Source: Candidatus Baldrarchaeota archaeon (GTDB lineage: Archaea; Asgardarchaeota; Baldrarchaeia; Baldrarchaeales; DXJG01). From it: a stretch of DNA of 64,000 nt. A model generated the notes under the pieces. It did not search any database, was not told where the DNA came from, and worked only from the letters and a program-made list of their open reading frames with translations. The translations under genes and the position numbers were made by a program. The stretch covers positions 126,015-190,014 of the forward strand of contig DXJG01000009.1 in the NCBI GenBank assembly GCA_019056805.1, read 5' to 3'. Shown piece after piece: positions 43,473 through 51,177 of this stretch. Every line of letters starts with the position of its first letter. The stretch's first letter is position 1.

Positions 43473-44204
43473 TTGGATGTTAACTTTGACTATGTACTAG
43501 CTCGTGAAGCTCAATTAATGTTTAAAAGAGCTCCCGGATTTGAACCTATTAACGGAGACTTAAAGCGATGGAAAGGCAAAGTTCGAGGGGGAGACAACAA
43601 CTGGATTGAAGTTGAAATAGTAATTCCAGAAACTTTTCCAAATGAACCTCCAATAGTTAAGGTTTTAACTCCAGTAGAACATTCATACGTTGATTCTTCA
43701 ACTGGTCGAGTAAACCTACGTATTCTATCAGAATGGCGCCCAGAATACCACGTGTATCAAGTCGTAAATTCTTTAAAAGGCCTCTTCGTCAGAATACCTC
43801 CGAAAATAGTTAAAACTGCACCTCCCGTTACTCCACCTAGCGAAGATGTTGAACTATTAAGACAACGAATCCGACATTTAGAAGATCAAGTTAGACAACT
43901 ACAGAGAATGCTACATGAAAAAGATGAAGAAATAGCACGTCTCCGAGGACTCATAGCCGTTCACAATGTTCCTGAAAAAGAAACAGAAGTTAAAACCATA
44001 CTTCTCCCAAGCGACGAAAAAGAACGTAAAACTCTTGAACTAGAAAGCGAAAAAATAGCTGTCGAAGATCTAATAAAGAGTTTAAATGAGAAATTTGAAT
44101 CCGGCGACATACAACCTTCAGATTACTATAAACTATACAAAAGATACAGAAAAGAACTCTATCTAATCAATAAGAAACTCGAGGAACTCCGCAAGGGGGA
44201 ATAA
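43473..44204 (+). CDS. vps23: ESCRT-I Vps23/Tsg101-like protein (UEV, coiled coil, steadiness box)
   Basis: A 243-residue protein in the order expected for Vps23. Residues 1-108 form an E2-variant domain (GDLKRWKGKVRGGDNNW, PETFPNEPPIVKVLTP) in which Asn81 (GRVNLRIL) replaces the catalytic Cys. Next come a proline-rich linker (VKTAPPVTPPSED), a coiled coil (125-160) and a C-terminal steadiness box (FESGDIQPSDYYKLYKRY from residue 208). It should bind ubiquitin or cargo without conjugating. TTG start after AGAGGAGTG; the Vps28 gene follows after 1 bp. Confidence 0.92.
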   Translation: MDVNFDYVLAREAQLMFKRAPGFEPINGDLKRWKGKVRGGDNNWIEVEIVIPETFPNEPPIVKVLTPVEHSYVDSSTGRVNLRILSEWRPEYHVYQVVNSLKGLFVRIPPKIVKTAPPVTPPSEDVELLRQRIRHLEDQVRQLQRMLHEKDEEIARLRGLIAVHNVPEKETEVKTILLPSDEKERKTLELESEKIAVEDLIKSLNEKFESGDIQPSDYYKLYKRYRKELYLINKKLEELRKGE

Positions 44205-44205
44205 A

Positions 44206-44814
44206 ATGAGAAAAGAAGACAAAGCCATCGATGTCGAAGCAAACTTTTACGCTTGCATCGCTACCCTAGATTCACTAGTAAGGTTTTTTGAAGAAGGAAA
44301 AATAGATCCAGCTATATACAAAAGACAACTACAATCCCTCTTTCGTGACATATTCAAATTTCAAAACATGCTACGAGAAAAAGGTATAGATGTACAATCA
44401 TTCATAGAAAGAGAACGTTTAAAGGAACAGTTTCCCCTAGCAATCCAAAGATTAGAAGCCCCACCTCTAGAAGGAAAAGGACCCACCGAGATTCTTGAAT
44501 CACCCATTGCTGTTGCTTTTAAAGCAGCTGAAATAGTTGCAGATCTAATAACTATTATCGATGCTGCTAAACTTGAAACAATAGCAAATGCAAAAATGTT
44601 AGTCCCATTACTTGAAGACGCATTAATACTCTTAGAAGCTTTTCCTGGTCTTGATAAGGACTACTGGGTTTTGAAAAGCATGAGAAAATGGAGGGACTAC
44701 CTCAGCAATCTTCCTCCTGACAAAGTATTACCACCGGATGAAGTAAAGAAGCTTGAATTTGAAGCTGTAAGATGGCTTAATGACTTTAGAGGGAGATTAA
44801 AAACTTTAAAATAA
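44206..44814 (+). CDS. vps28: ESCRT-I Vps28-like protein
   Basis: A 202-residue helical protein. The N-terminal half has a hairpin (LVRFFEEGKIDPAIYKRQL) resembling the steadiness box of Vps23, as expected for the ESCRT-I headpiece. The C-terminal half (about 110-202; MRKWRDYLSNLPPDKVLPPD, EAVRWLNDFRGRL) forms the four-helix Vps28 C-terminal domain that contacts ESCRT-II in eukaryotes. Translation is probably coupled to Vps23 (1-bp gap). Confidence 0.82.
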   Translation: MRKEDKAIDVEANFYACIATLDSLVRFFEEGKIDPAIYKRQLQSLFRDIFKFQNMLREKGIDVQSFIERERLKEQFPLAIQRLEAPPLEGKGPTEILESPIAVAFKAAEIVADLITIIDAAKLETIANAKMLVPLLEDALILLEAFPGLDKDYWVLKSMRKWRDYLSNLPPDKVLPPDEVKKLEFEAVRWLNDFRGRLKTLK

Positions 44815-44824
44815 GGGATTATGA

Positions 44825-45112
44825 ATGAATGTTGCCGTAGAATTGACAGAACGATTAATCAAACTCATAGATATGTTAGAACTCCGGTTAAACATAGAAT
44901 ATGTTTTAGAAGAATTGGATATGGTTTTATATTTTTCCAAAGCCTTTTTAGGCCTAAACCACAAAGTTACTAAAGAGGCAGAAGAATGGTATAATTTCCT
45001 CTGGGAAAAATACAATAAAAACCCAGGAGCAGTCATTAGTGAAGAGGATTCGAAAAAACTTGTTATGAAAGCTAAAGTTTGGTTTAATATTGTGAAAAGA
45101 ACCTTATGTTAG
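44825..45112 (+). CDS. Stand-alone Vps28 C-terminal-domain-like protein
   Basis: A 95-residue helical protein. Its segment AFLGLNHKVTKEAEEW, then NPGAVISEEDSKKLVMKA and VWFNIVKRTL, parallels the C-terminal domain of the preceding Vps28 (AFPGLDKDY, PPDEVKKLEFEAVRWLNDFRGRL) in order and spacing. It looks like a duplicated and trimmed Vps28 C-terminal domain. It is tightly packed between vps28 (10 bp) and the Vps22/36-like gene (9 bp or overlapping), so it is almost certainly translated. Confidence 0.75.
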   Translation: MNVAVELTERLIKLIDMLELRLNIEYVLEELDMVLYFSKAFLGLNHKVTKEAEEWYNFLWEKYNKNPGAVISEEDSKKLVMKAKVWFNIVKRTLC

Positions 45113-45121
45113 GTGAATAAT

Positions 45122-45862
45122 TTGGGATTACATGAAATAGAAAAGCAAGTTAAAATGAAATCCGCTTTCCAAAGAAAAAGAGTAGAATTAATGATGGAAG
45201 AATTAAAAGGGATGTTAAATACAGTAAAAGAACTGAGGGAAAAAGTAGAAGAATTCGAAAAAGAATATGAAGACCTAATAATGGAATTACCTGAATATCA
45301 AAGAAAGCTAGATGCAATTAAAGCTGAAGTTGGGCTCCCTACAACAGAAGAATTTGTAATTAAAAAGAAAAAACCAGGACTACTTGAAAAAATCACAGGT
45401 AAAGGAAAATTCTACGAAGAACTGTCAATGAAAATCTTAGATATTGCTACAAAAGCAGCAAAAGAAACCGGAGGCATCATATCTCTTGCTGATTTAATTC
45501 TAAGGGTTAATAAAATTATTCGTGATATTTCAATTTCTCCAATGGATGTTGTAAAAGCTCTTAAAAAACTTGAAGAGGCCGGGTTAATCTCTGGAGTTAG
45601 AAAACTTAAAAGTGGGGTAAAAATCGTAGAAGTTTATCCCGTGGAACTAACCAAAGATCAAAATGAAATTTTAAGTCTTGCATCTAAAAAGGGCTGGATT
45701 ACCTTAGAGAACGTTATGGTTGAAACAAAATGGAGTAGAGAAAGAGCAATGAGAGCATTAAAAAGCCTCGAAGAAGCAGGGATAGCTATTTACGATCCAA
45801 GTTATACAAAAGGATCTAGATGGTACTTCCCTGGGTTCGTTGGAGAGAAAAAGACAAAATAA
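45122..45862 (+). CDS. ESCRT-II Vps22/36-like protein (coiled coil plus winged helices)
   Basis: A 246-residue protein. The N-terminal helical region (FQRKRVELMMEELKGMLNTV to about residue 75) resembles the EAP30 N-terminal hairpin. Winged-helix domains follow (GGIISLADLILRVNKIIRDI; DVVKALKKLEEAGLISGVRK; GWITLENVMVETKWSRERAM), ending with WYFPGFV, close to the EAP30-family ending. Asgard genomes usually encode one such Vps22/36 ancestor. TTG at 45122 after AGGTG is preferred over the GTG at 45113. Completes ESCRT-II with Vps25. Confidence 0.82.
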   Translation: MGLHEIEKQVKMKSAFQRKRVELMMEELKGMLNTVKELREKVEEFEKEYEDLIMELPEYQRKLDAIKAEVGLPTTEEFVIKKKKPGLLEKITGKGKFYEELSMKILDIATKAAKETGGIISLADLILRVNKIIRDISISPMDVVKALKKLEEAGLISGVRKLKSGVKIVEVYPVELTKDQNEILSLASKKGWITLENVMVETKWSRERAMRALKSLEEAGIAIYDPSYTKGSRWYFPGFVGEKKTK

Positions 45863-45902
45863 ACTTACCCTATTTTATTTAATAAGAACTAAAAAGAGAA
45901 GA

Positions 45903-46298
45903 TTAGTCTGATTTATCTTCATTTTCCGATTTAAGTGCTTCGCTTAAAGTTTTTACTTCATTTTCTCCTCTTCTTTTAATCATTATTACAGGTTCTCTGC
46001 CCTCTATTCTTCTTTCCAACCGTTTAATATCTATTAAGTCAATTTTTGTCACTAATCTTCTACTTATGAAGAGATATATGATAACATCTTCTATTTTCTT
46101 CGCTACCTTCGGTTTATGCGCCCTTAGTTCCATAAAATATTTGTAAGCATCTGGCATTAATACAGCTTTAATTATCGCCATTTTTTGCTGTTCAACCTTT
46201 TTTTCTTGCTCTTCCTTCTTCTTTTCCTCTTCCATCTTTTTCATAAGTTCTAGCATTTTTTTCCTCATAATTCTTTGCAGCTCTGGATCCATGTTCAT
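45903..46298 (-). CDS. PDCD5-family DNA-binding protein
   Basis: A 131-residue protein. A helical charged N-terminus (DPELQRIMRKKMLELMKKME), then MAIIKAVLMPDAYKYFMELRAHKPKVAKKIEDVII, a motif of the PDCD5/TFAR19 family conserved in archaea and eukaryotes. Archaeal members bind DNA weakly; cellular role unclear. Convergent with the ESCRT-I/II operon. Confidence 0.88.
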   Translation of the reverse strand: MNMDPELQRIMRKKMLELMKKMEEEKKKEEQEKKVEQQKMAIIKAVLMPDAYKYFMELRAHKPKVAKKIEDVIIYLFISRRLVTKIDLIDIKRLERRIEGREPVIMIKRRGENEVKTLSEALKSENEDKSD

Positions 46299-46466
46299 AC
46301 CTCCACTAATACCATTTTCACCTTAATGGAGTTAACAAATAATCATCATGTTACTTATATTGCTAGTTGCGAAGTATGCCAAAGTAAAGCTAAAGCCGTA
46401 GTATCTATTTTCAGAATGTATTAAAAACTTACTCTGGAGAAGTATTGTGCGATAGAATTTAAATCT

Positions 46467-46476
46467 GTTTAAATAT
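46467..46476 (+). promoter_or_regulatory. Putative TATA box of the nurA-herA-mre11-rad50 operon
   Basis: The box gtttaaatat lies about 20-25 nt before the ATG at 46489, and there is no ribosome site between. This suggests a leaderless or near-leaderless transcript for nurA. Confidence 0.45.
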
Positions 46477-46488
46477 CCTATACATAGG

Positions 46489-47787
46489 ATGGTTCAAATG
46501 TCTTTAGAAAGATTGTTTACCAAAGAGTTTGAAAATACTATTAGAAGAGTCTTAAAAGAGATCAAAGAAAAACATGAAACGTTAGCAGAAGTAAGGCTTA
46601 AAAAAGATATTAAAATTATTGAAGATAAACTTTTGACAAGCTTTAAACCTTTTCCAAAAGATGTGGTTTTTGATGAAGATTTTCTTGTAGGAGCGATTGA
46701 TGGTAGCGGAGTTTCCCCACTACTAAGATACGATGATATCATGATACATTTAGTTACAGCTTATCTCTCTGTTCATACTACTGGAACAAAAATAAACTCC
46801 CCAATGAAAAAAGTTGAAGTTACAGGTTATCCACCCATACCCGATGGCGGTAGACTAATCGAAGCATTCTGGTTCTCCATGGACGAAGGTCAAATGTGGA
46901 ATTACCTAGAGAAATTTATTAATCGTACCTATATGATAGACAACCTAGATACGCTGCTCTATCCCTATTTTTCCGACATATCTGGGCGCAAAATCGAAAG
47001 CATCAATGACATCATTGAACTATTAGGCCCTAGATACAGAAACATTACCGGGATCAAAGATCTCATAATTTTGCCTCCTGCAACATCCATAAGAATAATA
47101 CACGACCTCCTTAGGGAGATAACCGAACTCTCTCTAGCAAAAAGAGTTTTAAAATCAAGTTTGTCGATCAAATATTTACTCTTAGACACTACAATGACCC
47201 TTCTCATACCTAAAGGCATAGTTCATCCAAATCTTATTACAGATTACATGCTTAGAGATGTCGTATATGAAGCTAGGAAAAAGAACACCATTGTTATAGC
47301 AATAGCAAAATCCCACACAATTCCATGCACTAACGCCATAGCTAAAATAGCAGAACAAAAATTCGGAAAAAATGCTCACTGGTTCTGTAGACTACCCGGA
47401 GATGAGGATCCAGAAGGGAAGCTAAAAATCTTAGAGGGAAGAAGATACATCCCACCCCGAGGAGCTGTCACCTACATATTTCGCTTCTCATATACAATGC
47501 CTGTCTTCAGACTAGATCTAGATCGTAAGTGGTGGGAGAAAAACGTCTATAGTGACGATTTAAAAGAAATGAAAGAAAACGAAATAACGCTATTTAGAGA
47601 ACTAGATTTCATGAGCCATGATGCACGATGGTACGGATACCCAATGCCTCTTTCCTACGCTCACGACGGATGCACCATCAAAGACGTCGAAGGAATGCTT
47701 TTAATAGAACAAGCCATCAGCATCGCTAAAGAAGAAGGATTTGAAGAAGAGAAGCTAATTACACCAAGAAAACTAATCGGAATATAG
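46489..47787 (+). CDS. nurA: NurA-domain nuclease
   Basis: A 5'-3' nuclease that works with HerA in DNA end resection. The NurA core begins at VGAIDGSGVSPLL (catalytic Asp) and includes LLLDTTMTLLIP and AIAKSHTIPCTNAIAK, with a C-terminal GYPMPLSYAHDGCTIK. Length 432 residues is typical. It heads the nurA-herA-mre11-rad50 series, with a 231-bp gap before herA. ATG at 46498 is an alternative start. Confidence 0.9.
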   Translation: MVQMSLERLFTKEFENTIRRVLKEIKEKHETLAEVRLKKDIKIIEDKLLTSFKPFPKDVVFDEDFLVGAIDGSGVSPLLRYDDIMIHLVTAYLSVHTTGTKINSPMKKVEVTGYPPIPDGGRLIEAFWFSMDEGQMWNYLEKFINRTYMIDNLDTLLYPYFSDISGRKIESINDIIELLGPRYRNITGIKDLIILPPATSIRIIHDLLREITELSLAKRVLKSSLSIKYLLLDTTMTLLIPKGIVHPNLITDYMLRDVVYEARKKNTIVIAIAKSHTIPCTNAIAKIAEQKFGKNAHWFCRLPGDEDPEGKLKILEGRRYIPPRGAVTYIFRFSYTMPVFRLDLDRKWWEKNVYSDDLKEMKENEITLFRELDFMSHDARWYGYPMPLSYAHDGCTIKDVEGMLLIEQAISIAKEEGFEEEKLITPRKLIGI

Positions 47788-48018
47788 ATTACATCCTAAA
47801 CTAGACGGATAAGCTGAAATATAATAAATCAAAATTCGCAAAATTATTTCTCGATATATTTTTCTTCTTCTTTTCAAGGAAGGATTGAAAACTTGAGTTC
47901 ATATGCATAAAGTAAATTATTAAGAGAAATGTATATTGAATAAATGATATAAGCGAATCTAATTTATTGTTATTAAGAGATCAGAAGGAAGCTGGACTAT
48001 AACTTTGGTGGGAAAATA

Positions 48019-49782
48019 ATGGAAGAACCAGAGAATCTTTTTGGTGAAGTGTTTGGTAGGCTTGCTGGGGGGACAACAGAGGAAATTCTTCTAATAGCTG
48101 AAAATAAAGATATTTGTGCTGGTGAACTTTTCTTAATTCCATCAAATCGCGGAGGAAAAGAACGAATTTTTCTTTTTAGGGCATTAGATGCAGAAAATAT
48201 AATGAGAAGAGTTTCGGATCTTTCTCGTCTTGCAGGAACTCTCCTTGTAGAGGGAGATGCTTATTTCGCCAATTTGGATAAAGAAAAACTTCTCGGCATC
48301 TTTGGTAAACTTTTAGGTTATGCTGAGAAAACTGGAAATAAGTGGATATTTAGATTACCAAGAAGATTACCAGAACATTTGGCTATAGTATATAGGCCAA
48401 TTCCTGGAATAACGGACAAAATACTTAGAGAAGTGCTGGATAGTCAAATTAGAGGAGAGCTTTATGTTGGTAATCTTCTAGCTGGAGAAAACGAGTTAAA
48501 TATTCCGGTTTATATTCCGTTAAATTTTTTACCAAGTCATTTAGGTATTTTCGGTACTACAGGAGCTGGAAAATCTAATTTAGTTGAAGTCTTGATCAAA
48601 AGTTGTATTGATGTTAACTTAGAAGCATATAAGAAAGGATTAACTAGCACGTATCGAGTCTCGATGGTAGCTATTGATCCTCATGACGAGTTTGCTTTAG
48701 GTGTAGATAAGCGAGGAATTCAAGACATAATCGACGCCATGGATGATGATGTTAGAAGAAATGTAATCGGCGATTTCTATTATTTAACTCCATATCTTGC
48801 AGCCGCAGCACGCAGAGTTAGACCCTATGCTAGAGCAATAAGAATATTGTGGAGTGAAATAACACCACATGATATTTTAAGCATCAGAGAAGTTACACCT
48901 CAACAAGCAGATTTCCTTATTGCAGCCTATAATAAATGGGGAGATAGATGGTTAAGCGAAATTTTCGAAATTGAAGAAGGCGAAGGAGCCCTAGGACATC
49001 CTAGTATAACTGTAAAAGCTGTTCAGAGAAGACTTAGATTTCTACAGAGATCACCCATATTTATTGAAACAGGAGAATCACTACTCGCAGAAATTATTGA
49101 AGCATTAGAATGCGGAAGAGTTCTAGTTGTTAATACAAGCTTATTAAGCGACTTAGAGCAATTTCTATTTACCACAGTTGTTACAAGAACGTTATTTGAT
49201 TTACGTAGAGCTATAAAATCTTCTACAAACTGGTCTGAGTTTGAAAGAAACGCATACGGAAGACTACCAAAAACATTTATGAATAAATTCAAAGACAAAG
49301 CGAAACGACTTTACATTAAAATGAGAGGAGAAGAAGGACAATTTCTAAAAGACATGAAGGAACTTCCAGTAGTTATGATCACGGTTGAAGAAGCACCCTC
49401 CATACTTAACCCTCAACTCATGAAAGGTGAATCTATATTTAAGGACATAGCTCGTCAAGGAAGAAAATTCCGCATAGGCCTCGTAGTAATTTCTCAACAA
49501 GTAACAGCCATTGACAACACTATCCTAAGCAATATGAATACCGAAATAAATCTCAAACTGGGAAATGAAGAGGAAATAAGAGCAGCCATAAAAAATGCTA
49601 GCATAAATATTAGCGGTTTTGAAAGAGAATTCAAGGTCATGGATAGAGGAGAGGCGATTCTAACCGCCAGTTATAGAGAAATGCCCATTCCTTTACGCAT
49701 ACCTAAGTTTGACGATCTTTTTGAAAAGGAAAAAGAAAAATATAAGTTGAAAGAGGGGATCATTGGAGATAGAGGTTTATAA
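48019..49782 (+). CDS. herA: HerA bipolar DNA translocase
   Basis: Hexameric FtsK/HerA-type ATPase that drives DNA into NurA for resection. N-terminal HAS barrel (residues 1-150), Walker A GTTGAGKS (179-186), a Walker B-like strand VVMITVEEAPSILNP, and ARQGRKFRIGLVVISQQ (sensor/Arg region). Length 587 residues is slightly longer than average. The mre11 gene begins 10 bp after its stop. Confidence 0.95.
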   Translation: MEEPENLFGEVFGRLAGGTTEEILLIAENKDICAGELFLIPSNRGGKERIFLFRALDAENIMRRVSDLSRLAGTLLVEGDAYFANLDKEKLLGIFGKLLGYAEKTGNKWIFRLPRRLPEHLAIVYRPIPGITDKILREVLDSQIRGELYVGNLLAGENELNIPVYIPLNFLPSHLGIFGTTGAGKSNLVEVLIKSCIDVNLEAYKKGLTSTYRVSMVAIDPHDEFALGVDKRGIQDIIDAMDDDVRRNVIGDFYYLTPYLAAAARRVRPYARAIRILWSEITPHDILSIREVTPQQADFLIAAYNKWGDRWLSEIFEIEEGEGALGHPSITVKAVQRRLRFLQRSPIFIETGESLLAEIIEALECGRVLVVNTSLLSDLEQFLFTTVVTRTLFDLRRAIKSSTNWSEFERNAYGRLPKTFMNKFKDKAKRLYIKMRGEEGQFLKDMKELPVVMITVEEAPSILNPQLMKGESIFKDIARQGRKFRIGLVVISQQVTAIDNTILSNMNTEINLKLGNEEEIRAAIKNASINISGFEREFKVMDRGEAILTASYREMPIPLRIPKFDDLFEKEKEKYKLKEGIIGDRGL

Positions 49783-49792
49783 TGGTGATTTT

Positions 49793-51175
49793 ATGGTAAC
49801 AATTGCACATATAGCTGATACACATCTTGGTCATCGACCGACAACAGGCGTAAAATTTGAATGGGCAGAGGAGAGAAAAATAAGACTTTTGGAGAATGAC
49901 TTTTATGAGGCCTGGAAAAAAATCTTGAAGGAAATTATAGATAGAAAAGATGAAATCGACTTAGTTATACATGCAGGAGACCTTTTTGATTCTCCATGGG
50001 ATAGAAACCCTCATCCACCACCTGAAGCTGCAAGAGAACTTGTTTATAAAACTCTAAAAAAGTTTTTTGAAGAAACAAAAATACCCATGATTATAATTGA
50101 TGGAAATCACGGATCATTCACAGGTTACAAATCCTCAACCCTTGATACATTAAAAATTATATTTGAAGATTATTTATTTGCAGCAACTACATGGGATTTA
50201 AGAGCAGCTCTTTCAAATCAAATCCCTTTAAAATTTAAAGTTAAAGATGCAAATATCTATACGTTTCCCTACATAAACCCCGAGATCTTATATAAGTCTC
50301 AAGCTATAGAGTTATTTAACGCCTGGATTGTAAATGTTCAAAAACCGGAAATAGGTGCAGGGCCAAATATTGCTGTTGCACACGGTATGATTATTGATAA
50401 CACGTTGAATAAGAGAATTTTGGAACTTAATTACGATTACATAGCTCTAGGACATAATCATAAGATGGGGAAGCTAAGTGAAAATGCATGGTATGCTGGA
50501 AGTACTGAGAAATGGAGATTTGATGAATTTGAAGACGAAAAGGGCTTTCTCATAGTCCAGGTTGAAGAGGGAGAAAAACCATCAGTACAAAAAATACCTA
50601 TAAAATCTTCAAGACCTATGCTTGTCGAAAAAATCAAAATAGATACTAGTGACACACCTGACACTATTAGAAATATTGTTCTATCTAAAGTATCTGAACA
50701 TGGACTTCAAACAGGCTGGGATCCCCGTACAGCTGCTAGAGTTAAAGTTGTTTTTGAAGGAAGAACCTTGATGTCTTCTCTTTGGAAAATTAATTCAATG
50801 CTGGAATATCTAAGAAAACAGTTTTTTGAAGACAATAAATTTAATATTGCCCAATTTATCTGGGATTGGAAAAGCGTTGAGAAAACATGGGTTGCCCCAG
50901 CATATGCGCCAGAGGAGAGGGAATGTTTAATAGATGACCCTGAAAAAGATTTTGAAGAATTTCTAAAGTCACAAACAATTGAAGAGGGATACGATACCAG
51001 CTTACTTGTTAAATTAGCAGCCGAGGCAATCAAACAAGCCCTAGGCAAACCAACCGAGCACGAAATACGCAAAGAAATCCAAACAAAACCGAAACAACCA
51101 TCACCTAGAAAAGAAGAAAAAAGGGTAAAACCTAGAAAAAGAGGAACCTTAGATGCATTCTTTGGGGGAGAATAG
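49793..51175 (+). CDS. mre11: Mre11 nuclease
   Basis: Metallophosphoesterase of the Mre11-Rad50 end-processing complex. Motifs IAHIADTHLGHRP, VIHAGDLFDSP, IIDGNHGS, AVAHGMII and ALGHNHKMG supply the two-metal site. The ATG at 49793 (MVTIAHIAD) follows GGTGAT and is preferred; the track starts ten codons upstream inside herA. The C-terminus is long and basic (KPSPRKEEKRVKPRKRG type), as expected for the DNA/Rad50-binding tail. Length 460 residues. Confidence 0.95.
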   Translation: MVTIAHIADTHLGHRPTTGVKFEWAEERKIRLLENDFYEAWKKILKEIIDRKDEIDLVIHAGDLFDSPWDRNPHPPPEAARELVYKTLKKFFEETKIPMIIIDGNHGSFTGYKSSTLDTLKIIFEDYLFAATTWDLRAALSNQIPLKFKVKDANIYTFPYINPEILYKSQAIELFNAWIVNVQKPEIGAGPNIAVAHGMIIDNTLNKRILELNYDYIALGHNHKMGKLSENAWYAGSTEKWRFDEFEDEKGFLIVQVEEGEKPSVQKIPIKSSRPMLVEKIKIDTSDTPDTIRNIVLSKVSEHGLQTGWDPRTAARVKVVFEGRTLMSSLWKINSMLEYLRKQFFEDNKFNIAQFIWDWKSVEKTWVAPAYAPEERECLIDDPEKDFEEFLKSQTIEEGYDTSLLVKLAAEAIKQALGKPTEHEIRKEIQTKPKQPSPRKEEKRVKPRKRGTLDAFFGGE

Positions 51176-51177
51176 GG

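Noticed and set aside
49763-49792. Track start of mre11 ten codons upstream
   Set aside because: That part lies inside herA and lacks a ribosome site; the ATG at 49793 follows GGTGAT and begins directly with the conserved first strand.
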